Source: an uncultured Blautia sp.
GTDB lineage: Bacteria > Bacillota > Clostridia > Lachnospirales > Lachnospiraceae
Assembly: GCF_934371575.1 (NCBI RefSeq)
Contig: NZ_CAKRNY010000057.1
Coordinates: forward strand, 1-21,424
Direction: 5' to 3'
Length of the DNA stretch: 21,424 bases
A program made the translations under genes and the position numbers. The notes under the pieces are model-generated. The model was not told where the DNA came from. It saw only the letters and a list, made by a program, of their open reading frames with translations, and did no database searches. Below, in pieces: positions 14,308 to 20,575 of this stretch (its first letter is position 1; every line of letters begins with the position of its first letter).

Positions 14308-14584
14308 TTGTTTTTTTGCATTTGCTAGCCTTTCAATATAGCGTTTCCCGCTTCCCCATTACACTTCCGGTGCCGGAAATCATCAAAAGAAATCGCATAA
14401 AAAGTGGCAAAAGAACCTGCATCTGAACATTGCAATTATTCGAACTCAATTCACAGTTCGATATTTCCCATGAATTTACTTCTATGCTATCCACAAATCG
14501 TATTATTTTGATACGGTTTTCTTTATAATCCACTCGGTTCTACTTCTTTTGTACCCAAAATGTACCCAGCGGCTTTAATTAAAA
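14308..14584. other. Intergenic stretch between hicAB and the three-gene cassette
   Basis: No gene is supported. A 66-codon minus-strand reading (14333-14533, RIKIIRFVDSIEVNSWEIS) lacks a ribosome site and may be a remnant. There is a 7-bp inverted repeat TCGAACT/AGTTCGA (14440-14461). A direct repeat lies at 14551, shortly after the end of the upstream gene. Confidence 0.5.
14551..14569. repeat. Direct repeat, 11-bp period (GTACCC x2)
   Basis: GTACCCAAAAT is followed directly by GTACCCAG; on the minus strand TGGGTACATTT then TGGGTAC. It lies 16 bp after the stop of the 171-aa gene and has the same layout as the repeats at 13410 and 13601. Candidate integrase arm-type site. Confidence 0.5.
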
Positions 14585-15100
14585 TCAGCTTATTTTTTCA
14601 TATAACTTCTCTGATATCATATCTTTGCTGATTTCATTGTTCTGCATCATTTCCTTTAATTTGCTTTTTACTTCTCTCCCTTTAAATCTTTTATGATTTC
14701 CTAATGACATCAGAATTATTTTAGCAAATTTTCCTAAACCATCGTAGTCATTCACTACCGCATTATAATGAAGTGGCTTTAAAGCCTCAATTGGTGTATT
14801 AGCATCTTCCATAGATTGTTCTAATTTAATTCCTTCTTTTTCAAATATGCTCTCTTCTATGTAAATAACATCACAAGTATCTGGTCTTTCAAAGCCAACT
14901 ATAAGTGGAACTATATCATCTATACAATCTTTTTTATTTTCAACTTTCCACAATGATAGTTTATCCCCTGTTGTTTTGATACAGTTTGTTATCGCATCTG
15001 CTCTAACACCCTTTATCTCATCTAATGCGATTTTTTGATCCTCACTAAGCGGATCTTTTTGCCATTTTGATCGTGATATTTTTCTCACGTAATATGTCAT
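14585..15100 (-). CDS. Unrecognised protein, third gene of a three-gene cassette
   Basis: 171 aa, starting MTYYVRKISRSKWQKD. I cannot assign a family. It looks soluble, mixed alpha/beta in the first 110 residues (ADAITNCIKTTGDKLSLW, CDVIYIEES) and helical at the end, with a Lys-rich segment NHKRFKGREVKSKLKEMM. There is no signal peptide, membrane segment or obvious catalytic motif. I have a faint memory of similar small proteins in accessory islands that share the YxRKIxxxKW start and the ADAIT segment, but cannot name them. Its ATG is directly adjacent to the stop of the 197-aa gene (no spacer), so the two are translated in coupling. An integrase-like direct repeat follows 16 bp after the stop. 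Confidence 0.7.
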   Translation of the reverse strand: MTYYVRKISRSKWQKDPLSEDQKIALDEIKGVRADAITNCIKTTGDKLSLWKVENKKDCIDDIVPLIVGFERPDTCDVIYIEESIFEKEGIKLEQSMEDANTPIEALKPLHYNAVVNDYDGLGKFAKIILMSLGNHKRFKGREVKSKLKEMMQNNEISKDMISEKLYEKIS

Positions 15101-15694
15101 CTACTCGCCACCCAACTCATCAATTACATCTGTAATGTACTCTTTAAACCATCCAACATTAGTTCTATTTCGCAACTCAATCAATGACGGAACATGCGTC
15201 GCATCTCCCCATGTTTCAAGACAATTAACTGCTAAATCCTGAATTTCAATATCAGGATTTACCAATCCTGCTATCGGAATAATTTGCAAGTTAGTTCTTC
15301 TTTCCGCCGGTAAGTCTTCTACAATAAACAATAAGTGTTTCAACAAATATTGATTACTATACATATTCTTTAAATATATATTTAATAAAACATTATCTGC
15401 AATCACACCGTATTTTTCCGATATTTCTCCAAAGTATTTTCCCGCAAACGATTCATATCCCGCTTCGAACATTGTTTCTGACAATAATTTGGTTAAAATT
15501 GGAATTTCATTTTTTAATATCATATCTTGAATCTCTTTAAAATGTTCTGTAATATTGCCTTCTGACATATTATTATATCGTTTAGCCTTCTTTTCATTTA
15601 TATCCTTTTTAGTCTCAGAATATGCAATATAATCAAAAACATCTTTAATTTCTAATACTTTATTTGAATCAGATATGACCGTTGAATTAATCAC
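15101..15694 (-). CDS. HEAT-repeat-like protein, second gene of a three-gene cassette
   Basis: 197 aa with a GTG start (15692-15694), two bases after the stop of the first gene. The whole protein appears alpha-helical. The C-terminal part (DIEIQDLAVNCLETWGDATHVPSLIELRNR) has the pattern of a HEAT repeat: paired helices in which a hydrophobic face is followed by a turn with GD. HEAT folds are protein- or nucleic acid-binding scaffolds, so an adaptor role is plausible; this is inference. The N-terminal segment (KKDINEKKAKRYNNMS) is charged and unrecognised. No membrane segment or catalytic motif was seen. Confidence 0.72.
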   Translation of the reverse strand: MINSTVISDSNKVLEIKDVFDYIAYSETKKDINEKKAKRYNNMSEGNITEHFKEIQDMILKNEIPILTKLLSETMFEAGYESFAGKYFGEISEKYGVIADNVLLNIYLKNMYSNQYLLKHLLFIVEDLPAERRTNLQIIPIAGLVNPDIEIQDLAVNCLETWGDATHVPSLIELRNRTNVGWFKEYITDVIDELGGE

Positions 15695-15696
15695 GT

Positions 15697-16350
15697 CTAT
15701 TTCATTCCCTTCTGTATATTAAGTGCTACGTCAATATATGCTTCATACATTTGATTGACATTTTCTCCATTGAAGCGAAACTCTACATTCTCCGCAACTG
15801 AATTAATATCATATGAATACTTTGTAACATTTCCAACTTTTGCAACATATTTTTCAAATATCACATTACTTAACTGGTCTGCCAGCATCTCTTGTGATAC
15901 ATTTCGAACAGACATCTCAGTTCTATTTGTTGTTTCGAAATAACTAGATTGCGTAGGCATATTTAAATCGCATTCTGGAATAAAAATATCACAATTAATT
16001 GCCACTCTATTTGATTCAATCATCATTTCTTTTAAAAATAGAGCTATTGTATCTCCAAAAGCATTCTTAAATTCATTATTAAAAACTGTAAGATCACTAC
16101 AATCTGCAATGTTCTTCTGAAAATTAATCCTACCAGACGTAATCTCTACTAATTCGCCTGTTTCTCCAATAAAATTCGGCATAATAAGTACTCTTGCCTG
16201 TCCGTTAGGCTGTAACTGCAATTCATTTGATGTCGCTGGTCTATAGCCTTTTTTTCCAAAAAATTCTATCAATTTAACATATGCTTCTAAATTAGTTGTG
16301 CTAAACTTCTCATAATTTCCAAATAAAGAAAATCTTATCATATTATCCAT
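15697..16350 (-). CDS. Unrecognised protein, first gene of a three-gene cassette (weak TIGR04255-like look)
   Basis: 217 aa from the ATG at 16348-16350 (MDNMIRFSLFGNYEKF), which has AAAGGTGA 9 nt upstream. A TTG 12 codons earlier is open but badly placed, being inside the promoter leader. The protein has an N-terminal strand-helix segment (YVKLIEFFGKKGYRPAT), an EITSGRINFQ strand, a helix (FNNEFKNAFGDTIALFLKE) and a RVAINCDIFIP strand. The second half ends EFRFNGENVNQMYEAYIDVAL. This order faintly recalls the sporadic TIGR04255 family, whose function is unknown. I put little weight on that. It heads an operon with the HEAT-like and 171-aa genes. Confidence 0.72.
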   Translation of the reverse strand: MDNMIRFSLFGNYEKFSTTNLEAYVKLIEFFGKKGYRPATSNELQLQPNGQARVLIMPNFIGETGELVEITSGRINFQKNIADCSDLTVFNNEFKNAFGDTIALFLKEMMIESNRVAINCDIFIPECDLNMPTQSSYFETTNRTEMSVRNVSQEMLADQLSNVIFEKYVAKVGNVTKYSYDINSVAENVEFRFNGENVNQMYEAYIDVALNIQKGMK

Positions 16351-16375
16351 ATAATTTTTCACCTTTCGTTTACAT

Positions 16376-16419
16376 ATTATACCCAAAAAATCATATCATC
16401 TCAGAAGGTTCATATCATC
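16376..16419 (-). promoter_or_regulatory. Promoter of the three-gene cassette with a 10-bp direct repeat
   Basis: Minus strand: TATAAT (16376-16381) with CTGAGA (16399-16404) 17 bp upstream, a 4/6 -35 box. GATGATATGA occurs twice (16391-16400 and 16410-16419), 19 bp apart, on both sides of the -35 box. This is the layout of a regulator-binding site; the regulator is unknown. Confidence 0.55.
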
Positions 16420-16430
16420 CTTATTTTCAG

Positions 16431-16658
16431 TTAATAACGGTTTTCAAAGAAGCAGTCTGCGATATACTCCGGAGACTCTGCCCAAAGACCGTTTTCCGTG
16501 TTCTGCAGTGTCTTATAGGTATTGGAATGATAGAACTGTCCCAATGCCTCTATGAAATCAATCTTCTTTGCTTCTTTGATAATATCAACAACTGCCCGGA
16601 TCTGAATGAACACGTTCATCGTGATATCTTTCCCATTAAAGGTATATATCTCACTCAT
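16431..16658 (-). CDS. DUF3791-like small protein
   Basis: 75 aa from the ATG at 16656-16658 (MSEIYTFNGKDI), which has GGGAGG 7 nt upstream. A start five codons earlier is less well placed. The protein is helical, with FIQIRAVVDIIKEAKKIDFIEALGQFYHSNTY (split at about 13-44) and the tail LQNTENGLWAESPEYIADCFF. That tail matches how I know the small partners of DUF3990 proteins, a DUF3791 variant. It overlaps the end of the DUF3990 gene by 8 bp, so they are translated together. A role as part of a toxin-antitoxin-like module is inferred from the pairing. Confidence 0.7.
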   Translation of the reverse strand: MSEIYTFNGKDITMNVFIQIRAVVDIIKEAKKIDFIEALGQFYHSNTYKTLQNTENGLWAESPEYIADCFFENRY

Positions 16659-17340
16659 ACTGATCCCTCCCAACGAATCTCAAATATTCCAGTGCCTTTT
16701 TTGTGTGGAATGACACTTGGTTATTCACCTTATTGTATCGCAGTCTGTTTACAGCTTCCTCTGCATTAAGGATTCCCGTAATATATAGCTGCACCGTCTC
16801 CATGGTATTATCATCTGCTACCGGACCGATCACAACATCGTAGTCATGCTGTAATCCGCCTCTGGATCGGTTTTCTTTGATAAACTCCAGCCATTCTATA
16901 CTCAGGGAATCAAATCTCTTGATTTTCAGCTCCTCATTTTCCGCAAACAGGAACTTCATCACATAATAATCCTTGGAACGATTACGAAGGCTAAGACGAT
17001 ACGCCCATTCCTTTGCCTGGCCTTCAAGTATTGTTGTATAGAAACCTGTTCCAAAATCACGCTTGTTGTGTGACTTATTCAACTGAATCTCCGTAAAATC
17101 TACGTCCGTTCCATGGAATAGAATCAAATCGTGTTCATCGTCCTGAATCTCTTTATAAACAAATTCCATCACCTCATCCATTGATACTTGATGCAGATAT
17201 TCATGCTGAAGAATGATCTTTTCAAAGATCTGATGACGATGGAACAACTCGTACACTACATCAACTGTTATATGATTTTGAGTGGCATATTCCTCCACTG
17301 CTGAAACAGATAGCATCTCTGTATCTGATTGTAAACTCAT
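16651..17340 (-). CDS. DUF3791-DUF3990 fusion, ADP-ribosyltransferase-like protein
   Basis: 229 aa. Residues 10-65 (SVSAVEEYATQNHITVDVVYELF, then VSMDEVMEFVYKEI) look like a DUF3791 domain. Residues 70-229 match DUF3990: LILFHGTDVDF (H76, G77, T78), DFGTGFYTT (95-103), QAKEWA (108-113), SIEWLEFIKENR, DYDVVIGPVADD (166-177) and the end RYNKVNNQVSFHTKKALEYLRF. DUF3990 belongs to the ADP-ribosyltransferase-like fold group; the FHGT, GFY and late Gln (Q208) positions fit a catalytic site, though activity has to be inferred. The usual arrangement has DUF3791 as a separate partner gene. Here one copy is fused and a second follows. AAGGTGAT precedes the ATG. Confidence 0.85.
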   Translation of the reverse strand: MSLQSDTEMLSVSAVEEYATQNHITVDVVYELFHRHQIFEKIILQHEYLHQVSMDEVMEFVYKEIQDDEHDLILFHGTDVDFTEIQLNKSHNKRDFGTGFYTTILEGQAKEWAYRLSLRNRSKDYYVMKFLFAENEELKIKRFDSLSIEWLEFIKENRSRGGLQHDYDVVIGPVADDNTMETVQLYITGILNAEEAVNRLRYNKVNNQVSFHTKKALEYLRFVGRDQYE

Positions 17341-17407
17341 GTAAAATCACCTTCTTTTCTATTTCCTCTTTTCAAGTGAAATCTTACATTAAATTTGTAA
17401 GTTCATT

Positions 17408-17659
17408 CTATTCACTTATACCATCATAACATTGTCTGATGATCTTTGCTGCCTTCTCTGCATTATCTTCAATAGTATATATATCGACTCCATAGATACC
17501 AAATCCCGGTGTGCTATGACCTGCAACCTCTGAACCAGAATTTTGAACAAATACCTCTACCTTCTCTTCTTTGAGTAGAGCCTTCAATATTTGTGCAGTC
17601 ACAATGTCTTTTGCATTGTAAATTTTGACAATTGCAGGTTCTTCATTCTTACTTACCAT
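17408..17659 (-). CDS. DUF2007 family protein
   Basis: 83 aa. It matches the small DUF2007 'signal transducing' family: VKIYNAKDIVTAQILKALLKEEKVEVFVQN, read as two parts around residue 25, then GVDIYTIEDNAEKAAKIIRQ. These have a ferredoxin-like fold; the function is poorly known. Its start overlaps the end of the XRE-membrane regulator gene by 11 bp, so the two form an operon and the pair may work together. The ribosome site is weak, in line with coupling. Confidence 0.82.
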   Translation of the reverse strand: MVSKNEEPAIVKIYNAKDIVTAQILKALLKEEKVEVFVQNSGSEVAGHSTPGFGIYGVDIYTIEDNAEKAAKIIRQCYDGISE

Positions 17660-18356
17660 ACATATTCTTATTTGTTTTACGTTGATGCCTTTTCTTGCTG
17701 CTATACGCCAAAGTTCGTAACACTATAAACGCAAGGACTGTAATTCCAATCAAAAAACCTACTGTCCACCGAACAATTGTGGTATATGTTGCACCTGCGC
17801 TGCTCAAAAATAAAGCATATGCCAAGCCAAATATCATTGCACATACAGCACTGACCATAAGATCACTTTTCCATGTATTTTTCCACGGTGTCACCATGTC
17901 CCATAAACCATTATGGATCATGATCCCTATATATGTTATACCACCAATTATCAAAGCAGTGCTCTCACCAATAACAAACCTTAAATCAGACGTTACCAAT
18001 AATTGAATTAAGATTGCCACTGCGCATACACCAAAAATCAGTGAAAAAGCCACTCCATTTGCCTGTTTCACTATCTTTTTTTCCAATGCATTATAATCAG
18101 CTACTTTTCCCAAGGTTTCTTTCAACTCTTTATCCATATTCTCGCTCTCCTTTTCACCGTCCAAAATATCCTTGATATCAACATCGTAATATTCTGCTAT
18201 CTGGATCAACATACTTAAATCAGGTAAATTGCTTCCAGTCTCCCAGCGAGAAACAGTTCTTCCGGATACGCCAAAAACTTCCGCAAGCTGTTCCTGAGTG
18301 AGACCTTTTTTATTACGTAGATTCTTTAAAAAAGCACCTATTTTCTTTGAATCCAT
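17649..18356 (-). CDS. XRE family transcriptional regulator with four membrane segments
   Basis: 235 aa from the ATG at 18354-18356 (MDSKKIGAFLKNLR), which follows AAAGGAGGAG; an upstream in-frame ATG at 18449 lacks such a site. Residues 5-62 form a classic helix-turn-helix (GLTQEQLAEVFGVSGRTVSRW, cut at 18-38). Residues 63-100 are a charged linker. Four hydrophobic segments follow at about 102-122, 130-150, 165-186 and 193-215, then a basic tail KKRHQRKTNK. This is a membrane-anchored regulator of a type common in Firmicutes. Targets cannot be read. An inverted repeat GACACA/TGTGTC (18408-18429) upstream may be its operator. Confidence 0.9.
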   Translation of the reverse strand: MDSKKIGAFLKNLRNKKGLTQEQLAEVFGVSGRTVSRWETGSNLPDLSMLIQIAEYYDVDIKDILDGEKESENMDKELKETLGKVADYNALEKKIVKQANGVAFSLIFGVCAVAILIQLLVTSDLRFVIGESTALIIGGITYIGIMIHNGLWDMVTPWKNTWKSDLMVSAVCAMIFGLAYALFLSSAGATYTTIVRWTVGFLIGITVLAFIVLRTLAYSSKKRHQRKTNKNMYGK

Positions 18357-18477
18357 GTGTCTCCTCCTTTCAGCCTTAGCGTACGTTTTTTTCATAGATA
18401 AAACCACGACACAGAGCGAGAATTGTGTCATTTCATGCGGACATTTCATGTCTATGGCTTAACTCACTTGCTAATAG

Positions 18478-19116
18478 CTATTCTTTTATTTTCTTAATCG
18501 GATGTCGGATAACTGTTTTCCATTTTTCTGGAGCAACTTTTCGTGCATCAGACATATAAATCTCATGATGCAGCCTTGTATCTGTCAAATCATTCTCATA
18601 ACCATTGTCAGCAAGAAATGCCTCCATCTTTGCAACGCTCTCTGGTTCATCATCGAAAGGTCCGATATGCATAATCTGAACACACAATCCTTCATTGACT
18701 GTAAGGAATTCAGCCGATGTACAATCAAGTTTCTTCTTCCTGCTTGCCGTATCTACTGCCCAATCAAAATCAGTTCTTGTAACGAAATCCGGAAGCCTTA
18801 TTACAGAAATCCAATTGAAAGTATCTTTGCTGCTATAATCGACACCATCTACCTTATCCTGCCACCAGAACCCTTCAAGCGGTGGGACCACATATTCAAA
18901 AAATCCCTCTATTTTATAATCTGTTTTGTAACTCATTTTCAGAGTATACGCCACAGCATACAACACACTGATTGCACACTGATATTCACTATCCACTTCA
19001 TTCGGGTTACCTTTACCTCTAACCGCAATATAATTAGCCTTTGGAATTGTTACAATTTCAGGCTTATTCTTAGGCATGTAAAATTCTTTATATTCTTTCT
19101 TGAAATCAAAAGCCAT
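18478..19116 (-). CDS. GyrI-like small-molecule-binding domain protein
   Basis: 212 aa, starting MAFDFKKEYKEFYMPKNKP. The pattern VTIPKANYIAVRGKGNPNE, then YAVAYTLKMSYK and the late block GLCVQIMHIGPFDDEPESVAKMEAFL, matches stand-alone GyrI-like (AraC effector-binding/SOUL-type) proteins of Firmicutes. There is no DNA-binding domain. Such proteins bind small hydrophobic or cationic compounds, and some hydrolyse cyclopropane- or thioester-like toxicants; which applies here is unknown. AAAGGAG lies 8 nt before the ATG. It has its own promoter and sits between the XRE operon and mobile-element remnants. Confidence 0.88.
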   Translation of the reverse strand: MAFDFKKEYKEFYMPKNKPEIVTIPKANYIAVRGKGNPNEVDSEYQCAISVLYAVAYTLKMSYKTDYKIEGFFEYVVPPLEGFWWQDKVDGVDYSSKDTFNWISVIRLPDFVTRTDFDWAVDTASRKKKLDCTSAEFLTVNEGLCVQIMHIGPFDDEPESVAKMEAFLADNGYENDLTDTRLHHEIYMSDARKVAPEKWKTVIRHPIKKIKE

Positions 19117-19160
19117 GTAATTGCTCCTTTAAATATTTTCATGTATAAAATCCCAAAATA

Positions 19161-19189
19161 ATTATACCATTCTTCCGTCCTTAACACAA
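19161..19189 (-). promoter_or_regulatory. Promoter of the GyrI-like gene
   Basis: Minus strand: TTGTGT (19184-19189), 17 bp, TATAAT (19161-19166). Transcription would start near 19154, about 38 nt before the start codon. Confidence 0.7.
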
Positions 19190-19210
19190 TTTCACAAACA
19201 GATTTTCTCT

Positions 19211-19251
19211 AAAAACTTTGAGGCAATACCCTATCATGAATATTGCCTCAA
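19211..19251 (-). terminator. Rho-independent terminator after the tnpV remnant
   Basis: TTGAGGCAATA (19218-19228) and TATTGCCTCAA (19241-19251) are exact reverse complements with a 12-nt loop. On the minus strand the stem is followed by AGTTTTTAG. It ends the leftward mobile-element transcripts before the GyrI-like gene. Confidence 0.85.
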
Positions 19252-19265
19252 CTGTTCAGCTCCTA

Positions 19266-19498
19266 TTAAATTCCATATACCAACTCATCCAGAACCACTT
19301 CCTCTGCCTGTGCTTTCAAGAGGTTCATATGCTGCACCATCCCATCTGGTTGGTACGTTTGTCTAGTGCCGGATCAATTTCCAGATACTGTTCCATAAGC
19401 AGCTCTAATCGGGAGTTCGCAGTGGCATCAATCTCATACAAATGCTCAAATAACCTTCCTGATAAAATCAGTTCATTATACAGAACCTGCTTATGCCA
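19266..19498 (-). pseudogene. tnpV remnant (frameshifted)
   Basis: The minus strand encodes WHKQVLYNELILSGRLFEHL, YEIDATANSRLELLMEQYLE and NQMGWCSI, then a stop. One base is missing near 19336-19341; with it restored the reading continues MNLLKAQAEEVVLDELVYGI to a stop at 19266. This matches the C-terminal two thirds of TnpV (compare the intact gene at 20188, which ends IRACAEEIVVKEIVYY). The N-terminal part, with YPIGKYGMLRKTYLQEY, is missing, and upstream codons do not match TnpV. Confidence 0.78.
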
Positions 19499-19607
19499 TT
19501 TCTTCCTGTGGCATATCTTGTTCTTTTCGATATTTCCGTATGATCTTTCTGATTATTCTTGCGCGGTAACACCGTGCATCCGGCAGACGGGAACCGCTTA
19601 TGCGAGT

Positions 19608-20099
19608 TTACTCGCGTAGTGCTTTGTCCAAACCATAGACTTCTCTCATTGAGATGTCATGCGCTTCATCAATACTTGTGATATTGATCCGATAGCTGTC
19701 ATGAGCAATACGATCTATGATTGCATCTGCCAGAGGACTGTCATCGCCGCCTAACTGGTCATACCATTCTTCGAATTCATACTAAGAACAGAAGATGGTG
19801 GATGACCTTCTGCGTCTCCAGTGCAAAAGTTCAAAGATATCCTTCTGTTCAGACTCTGTTGGTTTCAGCAGAAGCCATTCATCTAGAATGAGAACTAAAG
19901 GATTGGCTTATTTTGCCATGACCTTACGATAGTTTCCTTCACTCCTAGCAATCTCAAGATCAATCAGGAGATCTGGGAGACGTACATACTTGGTATTGTA
20001 GTACTGCTTACATGCTTACGTTCCGAAAGCACATGCCATGTATGTTTTACCACAGCCTGTTGCACCGGTAATAAAAAGATAACTACTTGATTCAACTGA
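19608..20099 (-). pseudogene. istB: istB-like IS21-family helper ATPase, three in-frame stops and no N terminus
   Basis: One minus-strand frame encodes SSYLFITGATGCGKTYMACA (Walker A), then YVRLPDLLIDLEIARSEGNY, NPLVLILDEWLLLKPTESEQ (Walker B), YEFEEWYDQLGGDDSPLADA and ISMREVYGLDKALRE, ending at the stop 19608-19610. Three single-base stops interrupt it: TAA at 20016-20018, TAA at 19908-19910 and TAG at 19782-19784. The last would be CAG (Gln) in CSQYEF. About the first 100 residues of IstB are missing, and no istA was found. IstB normally supports the IstA transposase. Three stops without a frameshift show decay by point mutation over some time. Confidence 0.92.
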
Positions 20100-20187
20100 T
20101 TACTACTTGTTATTATACTACAATATTCCCCCAATTTTTCTCTAATATTATTGGAATTTTTCTATAAATAAAATGTTTTCCTACTTT

Positions 20188-20565
20188 TTAATAATATACA
20201 ATTTCTTTTACCACAATCTCCTCCGCACAAGCCCGGATATTATTCATTCTTCCAACCCACGCCATCTGATCCTGCATCTTCAGTTCTTCCGTCACTCCAT
20301 GCGCTCCTTTCATCTGCTCCACCAGTCTGTCCATCATCTGATAACACTCCTCGTCAATCTGATGCAGATGCTCATTTAACTTCCCGGCAAGTACCAGCTC
20401 CAGATATAATCCCTTCCGATACTCCTGCAAATATGTCTTTCTCAGCATTCCATACTTTCCAATCGGATACTCTGTCTCTTCCGGGAGATACAGGTCTGGA
20501 TAATACAGACCGTCCTCTCCTAAAGTATAACTGATTCCATTTTCTCCCATAATGTGTTTCTCCAT
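20188..20565 (-). CDS. tnpV: TnpV family transposon-encoded protein
   Basis: 125 aa from the ATG at 20563-20565 (MEKHIMGENGISYTLGEDG), which follows AGGAGG; a longer reading upstream overlaps the mobilisation gene and lacks such a site. Family marks are YPDLYLPEETEYPIGKYG, MLRKTYLQEYRKGLYLELVL, AGKLNEHLHQIDEECYQMMD and MAWVGRMNNIRACAEEIVV. TnpV is carried by Tn4451-type and other mobilisable elements of clostridia; its role is unclear. It starts 10 bp after the mobilisation protein stop, so both belong to one element. AT-rich DNA without a visible gene follows to 20100. Confidence 0.9.
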   Translation of the reverse strand: MEKHIMGENGISYTLGEDGLYYPDLYLPEETEYPIGKYGMLRKTYLQEYRKGLYLELVLAGKLNEHLHQIDEECYQMMDRLVEQMKGAHGVTEELKMQDQMAWVGRMNNIRACAEEIVVKEIVYY

Positions 20566-20575
20566 GATTGTCCTC

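Noticed and set aside
14333..14533. Minus-strand 66-codon frame
   Set aside because: No ribosome site, no family, and it lies between an integrase-like repeat and the hicAB promoter; possibly a fragment.
18502..19161. Plus-strand open frame of 219 codons
   Set aside because: Antisense to the GyrI-like gene, which has promoter, ribosome site and family motifs.
19218..19619. Plus-strand open frame of 133 codons
   Set aside because: It lies antisense to the tnpV remnant, and it starts inside the terminator hairpin.
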